Of a stretch of DNA of 64,000 nucleotides, positions 57,570 through 64,000 are shown piece after piece. The notes below the pieces were generated by a model that was not told the origin of the DNA, made no database searches, and was given only the letters and a program-made list of their open reading frames with translations. A program made the position numbers and the translations under genes. Positions within the stretch are counted from its first letter, which is position 1. Each line of letters begins with the position of its first letter. The DNA is from Cylindrodendrum hubeiense (lineage: Eukaryota; Ascomycota; Sordariomycetes; Hypocreales; Nectriaceae). Location of the stretch: positions 62,001 through 126,000 of the forward strand of contig JAANBB010000025.1 of NCBI GenBank assembly GCA_014621425.1, given 5' to 3'.

Positions 57570-59767
57570 ATGTCAGGCTTCGAGATTGCAGGCATAGTGC
57601 TTGGGGCGCTTCCCATGCTGTGCACTGTGGCCAAGGATGTCTCGGAGCGCTTTAAAAACGCAGAGTCGTGGTGGGAGTTCGAGAGGACCTTTATGAACTT
57701 CCTCGACAGCCTTGAGGAACAAGCAATAATCTACGAGCAACTGTTGGAGTTGCTGGTCGATACCCTCGACATATCAGACGCAGACAGAGAGAGCCTTTTG
57801 CAGAATCCGAACTCATCTTCATGGCACGAGCCTCATATCCAGGCAGGGCTCAGAAATCGGCTGCAACAACGATATGGCTGGTTCATGCGTAATTTATCCC
57901 TGATAAATGAAGCCACTACCACACTGCTAAGACTATTGCCATCGGAGGTGAGCTTACTGAATCCTTTTTCAGTCGGAACTTTTATTTGAGATGCTGTCCA
58001 TTTCATATACGGATAGCCCGGACCAAATACATACATCGAAACCCTCGGAAAACAGCGCTCAATAAGCCTTTCAACAAGAATGCTGACTCGACGTCCTAGA
58101 TACATCATCTAGACTCAACAAGTCTGGAAAGCGAGCTGTACAGACTCAAGATGAGCTTCAACAACGATAAAGACAACCTTCTATCCAATATCAAAACCAT
58201 TAATGAGAAGCTTCACAAATTCCTCGACCGGGACTCTAGAGTCACCAAAAGGTATGCTTCGAAGCCTAAAGTGGCTTTCTACGAGCTGCATCGCCAAGCG
58301 ATCACCCTTTACGCATGCTTGGCTGAAAAGGGGCCTTGCTCCTGCGCGAACCCGCATTCGATTGGAATCGCCGTGAACCCGAAGATGATCACTGCTCCCA
58401 AAAGTCCGGGGTACCTCAATATGCTCCTTGATCACGAGGTGGAAAGGAAGCAGTTCAAAGTCCAGATTGAGGTACTTGTCTCTGAAAAGCGAAAACAGGA
58501 AGATGCACCCGCAGCCACTCTTAACCTCGAGGCAGCCGGCGAATTAAATCAGCAGTACTTACTCAAGAAACAAATAAAGTTAGTCGACAAGGCCACAAAT
58601 GAAAAGAGCGTGTCAGTCCTGGCAGCTACCTCCTTGTCGATTGTCACCCATCCGAGTTCAGCGCCAGCAAGGAGCTCTCTGTTCAAGCCGGTGAAGAAAT
58701 TGCAAAAGCTGATCTCACCTCGACGAGGCGCATCCCTGGCAAAAGCCTCTTCCCAACTGAGCCAGCTTAACCTTTCTTCCAGCAACTCGAGTATGTCTAC
58801 CGGTAATGGTAGTACTACAACAAATAGCACCATTACATTAACGAGTAGCCCTGACTCATTTGACCAGGAGCAATGGTAAGTCTAACGTGGAGATAAATGT
58901 CATATTTTTACATCAGGACAACTTCAATAACCGAAGAACAGCAGTGTATCACCATACAGCGACTCTTCCAATATTAGGCGTGTGCGATTTGAGTCCGATC
59001 CACCTTCAGCACCTGGTCCTGTTCAGAATACTAGCACCATCAACACATCAGAGGTCACTGATATATGTGCTTTCGCAACAAGCGGCAGCCCAACTCAAAG
59101 GCTTAAAATTGATCTCCCAGCGGGCGAGGATACAAAAGTGATCCTCCAATTCGACCCGTCTGACCAAGGCCCTCTCCAGACTTCCAAGACACAAACCATG
59201 GATTTCTTTCTCTCCACCATATCGCCCCTCTATCCCCGCCTTCAATCTCTCCAAATTGGCTTGCGCTTCGCCCTCACACTCCTCAGTCTCGCCACCTCGG
59301 CCTGGATCCCGAAAACCTTGGACAAGAGCAGCATATTCCTAGTCTGTGGTACAGGCACAGTAACAAAGCCTCTCGGCCCATACTTTTCGCGCAGCTCCCA
59401 ACACATCTGCGCCCACGCTTCAACTGCCTGGAATGCTAGATCCTCGCTGTTGCTGTTGGGCGTGGTGCTGCTAGAACTATTCCACGGCGAGAGGCTTGAA
59501 AAGCAGACTTCGTGGGCTGAATCACTCGTTAACGGGCAGCCGACGGAGAGTACGACGATTTGCAGCGCGTTCCTCTGGATGTGCCGTACGGAGGAGGTCC
59601 TAAAAGGGTACTTTGGGAAGGACCTTGGCGGGGGATTGTCAGCAGCTATTTACAAATGTATCCGTTATGATTTTGGGCGGGATGAAGATGTTGGAGATTC
59701 CAGGCTTGTGGAATTAGTGTATAAGGAGGTTGTAGTACCGTTAGAGAAGTGCTGTTTGCAGTTTTAA
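57570..59767 (+). CDS. HeLo-like / DUF7580-type protein
   Basis: Exons 57570-57947, 58100-58875 and 58978-59767 give 647 aa; introns 152 and 102 nt. The N-terminus has the hydrophobic-helix start MSGFEIAGIVLGALPMLCTV then a helical bundle (WWEFERTFMNFLDSLEEQ, LRNRLQQRYGWFMRN). Exon 2 continues with LESELYRLKMSFNNDKDNLL, another bundle and a Ser/Thr-rich linker. Exon 3 ends with the kinase-like remnant LLLLGVVLLELFHGERLE and YKCIRYDF that marks DUF7580. The first intron is unusually long and contains an in-frame stretch (LNKPFNKNADSTS) that ends in TAG just before exon 2 and resembles missing domain sequence, so this junction is uncertain. Relatives with this N-terminus resemble HeLo cell-death domains; any such role here is inference. 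Confidence 0.75.
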
Positions 59768-60377
59768 AGTTTCTCTACGTCGTCCTTATTTCTCACCTCT
59801 CAGCTAAACCAAGAGCTCTCTCCTTTTACTTCTCAGCAGATTCAGGCCCAACATGTGCCCTCCCCCCCTTTACTCTTTACCCTCACTCCCCCAGTCGAGC
59901 TGAGTCCGGCACCTGTTGTGTCCGGCACCAACTACTAGCTCAGCTGCTAGCCCCAGACCCAGCCCTCTGATCGACTACACCGCGAGCACCTGAGCCAACA
60001 GCTAAGTATAACTAGGTGCTCTGTAATAAAGATCTTATCTCTAAGATATCACTAGATTTACCGCTATTCTTTAACAGCTTTCTCGTATTAATATACAACT
60101 GCTTTATCTCTATACAAGCAGTATTATTTTGTCTTGTTCTACTAACATAGCGTATCTCGCCTTCACCTTTAGCAGAGACCTATTCTCCAAGGTCGTGTTG
60201 CTACAGTTACATCCACCAGCCTTGTTTGTGTATTAAGTATGTTCTTAATGTGCTTGCTTTCTTTAGTTAGCTTCACGCAAAACAAACGTCAAAAATTAAG
60301 ATTGTAAAATTTTATTCATCTTTCTTTACTTCTCCTGTCTTATTTCCAAAGAAGTAGTAGATCAAAAAGAAAGAAAT
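59768..60377. other. intergenic, degenerate AT-rich sequence next to tRNA
   Basis: 3' region of the HeLo-like gene, then from about 59990 to 60360 TA-rich sequence without open frames, resembling an old repeat beside a tRNA gene, a common insertion spot. The tRNA terminator is at its right end. Confidence 0.5.
60364..60368 (-). terminator. RNA polymerase III terminator of the tRNA gene
   Basis: A run of five T on the minus strand lies 9 bases past the tRNA 3' end, the usual Pol III stop signal. Confidence 0.75.
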
Positions 60378-60461
60378 GCCCCCAGGCGGAATTGAACCGC
60401 CGACCTTTGCATGCCTTGCAGGTCATACAAGTGCAACGCTCTACCCCTAAGCTATAAGGGC
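60378..60461 (-). tRNA. tRNA-Thr (anticodon UGU), with 13-nt intron
   Basis: Read on the minus strand the 84 bases fold as a tRNA. The acceptor stem GCCCTTA pairs with TGGGGGC with two G-U pairs. The D arm is GCTTAGGGGTAGAGC. The anticodon stem TTGCA/TGCAA holds loop CTTGTAA. The T arm GGCGG-TTCAATT-CCGCC is perfect. Anticodon TGT reads ACA/ACG threonine codons. A 13-nt intron (60413-60425, TGACCTGCAAGGC) sits after position 37, the normal eukaryotic site. CCA is not encoded. Confidence 0.95.
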
Positions 60462-60805
60462 TTCTTGTTAGGGTCAATTTTCGTGTGGAAATAACTCAAG
60501 AATGCTTTACATCCGTAGATATCAGGATAGCCAAGAAATCCAGAATTGCATTACGACTCTCGTGTCGGAGGTAAGAGGCGTGTCAATTGGAGGTCAATCT
60601 TCTCTAGTAGTAAACATTTATTTGGGGCTTTTTCTATTTAGACGTCAAGACCAACTGAATAAATGAGATAAATAATCATACATGTACCAAATTAACCATA
60701 GCTGATTTTAGGAACGGGAAGAAATAGGAAAAATATCTCGGAAGGAAATTCTGAAAATGGTTTAAATCATTCCGCCAGCCGATAAATTTTCTGACCGGTG
60801 TCTTC
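60462..60805. other. intergenic
   Basis: About 340 bp between the tRNA and the stop of the HD-domain gene; AT-rich, no feature recognised. Confidence 0.55.
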
Positions 60806-61644
60806 TTAGTGAGCGAACACTGGGACCACATCGAACATTCTATGTCCCTTCGCGCTGTAGTTGTGTACATAGTTCTCTCCCCATGGTTGCATCCACGTAT
60901 CTAAAATCCCCAATTAGCAACGGTCTGCGTTTTTGAGATGCGTCTCCACTTACCATATGTCGTACTAGGCTTGGATTGACAGAACCAAGTAATCGTGTCA
61001 TTGTAGCCCTTAAGCATGTCCTCGTTGGGAAATTCGGCCACGATGGTGGTGTATTCCTTCTCCGTAATGCCAAGTAGTGGACCAACGAAATCCGAACTAA
61101 TGCCGCTGCCCGTGGTCATCACCTCCAGCTCTTTGAAGTTGAATAAGGAAGGCTGTGTGTGAAGTGCAATCGAGTCCCAAACCAACTGCACTCTGCGATC
61201 ATCCCAATGTTTGCCGTGTTTGTTGTTCCCCAGAAATTCCCGCGCAGCAATCGCACCGTCCACTTCAAATCGCTTATCGGGACTAACAAATGGCGACCCA
61301 GGCGTGATGTCCCAACCCATGTCGTGCAGGAGGGCTGATACAGCATGAACCTCGACGTCCACGGTGTTGCGGAGTGTTGCGTTGTGCTCGATGATTAACA
61401 CACCAAAAAGCCAAGTGCGCATGACATGCTTATAAGCAAAATCATCCAGATACTGGCGTGCATAGTTGTCTGCGGCGCGCACAACTGGAGTATCAACGAC
61501 GGAGACTCCTGCGAGAGTGCGCTTAGGGATGTTGCGCGTGGAGGACAGAACCCGCCCTGGAATGTTGACATGGGCCTGAGTGGACAACTGGACCTGGAAA
61601 GCCACCAATAAAAGATGGAGCAAGGATGCTAGCTTGTGGTACAT
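60806..61644 (-). CDS. secreted HD-domain protein
   Basis: Exons read leftward 61644-60954 and 60900-60806 give 261 aa; the 53-nt intron replaces a short read-through tail with TYDTWMQPWGENYVHNYSAK. A signal peptide (MYHKLASLLHLLLVAFQVQLSTQA) starts the protein. The HD-superfamily metal site is visible: His73 in YKHVMRTW, His107-Asp108 in LLHDMGWD, and a later Asp157 in LVWDSIALHT. The layout recalls fungal cyanamide-hydratase-type or other small HD hydrolases, but those are cytosolic. Secretion of an HD hydrolase is uncommon. Substrate unknown. The N-glycosylation-type sites NAT and NDT fit an extracellular protein. Confidence 0.85.
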
Positions 61645-63703
61645 CGTGTCGGCTGATCGTTTGTTTGGAGGTGGTTGGAAGATGTTGTGTAAGAAACTGG
61701 ACTTTTCTTGAGACTCTGGGTGTTAATGGATATAAATTCTAGGAAAGCGACGGTATGTATCCTATTATGCATTTGCGTCAATAACATCATCTGCGCTGCA
61801 AAACAAGATATTCAGCTGCGTAGACTGTAGCGACTGTTTGTCAGCGCTATTCCTACGGGGGCGCCGAAATGATTTGTCAACGTGCATGTCTCCACATGGT
61901 AAGCAGACAAAAACTCCGAAGCGCATCGGATCTTAATTCTCAACGTCATTGAATGGTTGTAGAGAAACAATTCCGATGGGTGTCGGATCTTAATACCCAT
62001 TACATGAGTGTGAGCCTCTCGGGTCCACCGGAATACTATGGGCTTTCTCAAATGTCATAACCTAGAAACGGGTCGATTACTAAATCCCAGCCAGACCTCG
62101 GCCCTGTGAATCACATTACGCAAAGTAGCTGTTGAAAATCTGCCGACATCGTTACATCTTGCGCGATTATTCACGCGGTAGGACAAGTCCCCGCCGGATG
62201 GTCACGCGCAAAACTTCAGCATTGGAAGACCGAAGCATCCGGACCTCCAGAATGTCACCCTCGACTTGCATCTGAACGTATCTCAATGTGAAATCATTAT
62301 CAGCATCGTAACTTGATTACCGATCCATCCGACAACCCTGTAGTTGCCCAGGAGCTCAATGAAGCTCCGGCTAAGCCAAGGAATGTAACGATGCCCGGTA
62401 ACCCCAAATCTGAATGATCCCTGACCCAAAAGGGAATGTAATAGATAACAGGGCTTAATGCGCATACCCCAGTCCTCTCCATACCCTTCTCGAGGCCAGG
62501 CCAACGCACTGTGAGTGTCACTCATTGTGAGCATTATTATGTAAAATACCAGAAGCACATAGGTGGCTTCAGTCAAATTTCTGACGTCATGTTTTTACCA
62601 CCGTTGAAGTTCTATGCCAAAAGTAATTTTCTTTAGCTACTAGAGTTTCTGAAGTTGTTGCCGCTTCGGTAATGGTGGTAGCGGTAATGTTGCATCTGAT
62701 GAGGAAGAGCGTACCGGGTGGGGTTGGTGTGCTTGATTTCGAACTAATTGAGAACCGTAAGGACCGTAATTGTAGAGAATATAAAGATACCAGATGGAAC
62801 CTGCTTACAGATCAAAGGGCGTGATGATGCATATGGACTTATAGTTGAAATAGGGGGAAAAACAAATAACGCCCAAAGAATCCTGCTATGACGACGGCAA
62901 TGGCTTCTAATGAGTTCAGCTTTATTGACTTATAGTGATACCTTCGTCTGGGAACTGGGACTGCTATTGATAGCAAATGCCTGCCAGTTGTGACAAATAC
63001 CCTGAGCATCATCTCCCATTAGAGAGCAGAAACTTGGGCCACACTCCATACCTGACCGGCTCTTTCTTGCAGAATGATGAACAAATTCGTATCAACACCT
63101 CATTAGCGCATAGGAGAAGTGTACTATGCATTATTCAGGCAATGAAATCGAGATCCAGCCAACGGCTTCTGCACCCGAACACGCAGGGCGCCTAAATGCC
63201 ACTTCTAGAGTGACAACTTGCTTCTGTGGGAAGACAGGCTTGGTCTCTGTGTGGCGTTCGATGGTGTCTTGGCAGTCCGCGGATTTGGATTAAGGCCGTG
63301 TAGCCGCCCTGAAAAGTGCCCACCGGGCCAATTACGCAGTATCTGAAGCGCCATGCATATTTCAAATTCAGCTGAGTGGACTTGTATACCACCTCGTAGG
63401 TAACAATTGGCGAAAAGAAAATCAAGATTCCGTCAAACTAGTCGAGGTGGCTTGGGGCTGAGCTCGAAGCCTGGTGCCATAATTGCAATTTTCTTCCTTT
63501 TCGCTTATATTAGGCCTCTTGACTCCTCTTGACTCCTGGAACTCGATTTCTTCCTTATATGATCGTATCGCCATTGATCAGCTGCGCCTTCTCAATCGGC
63601 AGTTAGGTGTGTAATCATTTTTCCCACGCTTACATCAGGCACTTTTACCGGCCATTCGACGACTCTAAACCCACTTCAGCCAACGGTGACTGAACTCGCC
63701 CTC
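61645..63703. other. 2-kb gene-poor stretch
   Basis: No gene is supported. Several short minus-strand frames around 62280-62580 have hydrophobic stretches but no consistent model. No repeat or RNA gene was recognised. Confidence 0.5.
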
Positions 63704-64000
63704 ATGGGTTCCAACTGCAGTAGTTGCTCTTTTTCGGCACAGCGCCAAGTGCCCGAGCCATATGGCGACGTCTCAGGCCCCGGCGTAAGTGTCATCATCA
63801 CACCCATGGCGACAACTGCGGCTCCATTAGAATTATCGCAAATTTGGCGCATAGTTTATACAATTTTCTTGGATCCAGTTCTAACCAACCAACAGGTTAT
63901 TGCCGGATTTTTGGGAACCGCATGGCTTGTTGTCGGCCTCGTCATTATACACTATCTCGTCGCCTTCGACCCAGAAGATGATCCCTTTGATCAAGAAAAA
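63704..64000 (+). CDS. small fungal membrane protein, 3' end cut by window edge
   Basis: Exon 1 63704-63784 and exon 2 from 63896 on, giving 62 residues before the edge. The 111-nt intron joins YGDVSGPG-VIAGFLGTAW. Without splicing the frame is also open, but the joined version matches a common fungal pattern: Cys-rich start (MGSNCSSCS), a PYGDVSGPGV turn, then a membrane helix (AGFLGTAWLVVGLVIIHYLV) and an acidic FDPEDDPFDQE loop. It is the N-terminal part of a multi-pass protein of unknown function. The rest lies outside the window. Confidence 0.65.
   Translation, partial: MGSNCSSCSFSAQRQVPEPYGDVSGPGVSVIITPMATTAAPLELSQIWRIVYTIFLDPVLTNQQVIAGFLGTAWLVVGLVIIHYLVAFDPEDDPFDQEK

Noticed and set aside
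62283..62576. Minus-strand frame with hydrophobic stretches
   Set aside because: No consistent helix pattern, splice partner or family similarity.
1..64000. CRISPR arrays, bacterial insertion sequences, prokaryotic operons, rRNA
   Set aside because: Nothing of the kind was seen; the DNA is eukaryotic and the repeats found are degenerate and short.

Overview
This is about 64 kb of nuclear DNA from a filamentous ascomycete (Pezizomycotina; a Sordariomycete-like relative is plausible, but I cannot name a species). The evidence is many spliceosomal introns of 45-75 nt with CTRAY-type branch sites, fungal-only families (Zn2Cys6 regulators, PTH11/SAT4-type rhodopsin-fold membrane proteins, a CYSTM protein, HeLo-like/DUF7580, NACHT-NLR), a GH7 cellobiohydrolase with a CBM1, and a tRNA-Thr(UGU) with an intron at 37/38. 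I rebuilt exon structures by hand from splice sites and reading-frame continuity. They give 22 protein-coding loci (two cut by the window edges), two pseudogenes and one tRNA.

Layout. 0-5 kb: edge-truncated SDR, a Fungal_trans_2 regulator, and a small GPI-anchored-type protein. 5.5-10.6 kb: a compact purine-type locus with a Zn2Cys6 factor, a diverged Fe(II)/2-oxoglutarate dioxygenase converging on it, and a divergently transcribed xanA (xanthine dioxygenase) that keeps every active-site residue I can recall. The 453-bp shared promoter holds GATA sites and three copies of CTCACCCG. 10.7-20 kb: a 1340-aa two-module C2H2 protein, a small two-exon gene, an unrecognised 528-aa protein and a small C2H2 protein. 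20-25.5 kb: a spaced CCAAT-N9-GGCCCT repeat array and then a NACHT-type NLR pseudogene killed by TAG codons, at least two at expected Trp positions (TGG to TAG, the RIP signature), and a frameshift. 26 kb: a four-exon CYSTM gene made of very small exons.

26.3-35 kb: a long gene-poor stretch with a ~143-bp degenerate direct repeat, then CBH1/Cel7A with an unusually long, acidic linker, an APH-like kinase and a 6-Cys secreted protein. 36-38.6 kb: tandem metallophosphoesterase copies, the first intact but lacking three metal ligands, the second a multi-frameshift pseudogene. 39-42.7 kb: an 11-exon CorA-like protein. 44-48.6 kb: DJ-1/PfpI protein, UPC2-like Zn2Cys6 factor and MCT-type MFS transporter on one strand, a plausible small metabolic cluster. 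49-52.8 kb: two adjacent rhodopsin-fold membrane proteins. 54-60 kb: a head-to-head C2H2 / HeLo-like pair. 60-64 kb: tRNA-Thr, a secreted HD-domain protein, and the start of a small membrane protein cut by the right edge.

Four of the 48 introns I reconstructed in non-pseudogene models are GC-AG, higher than the roughly one percent usual in fungi.
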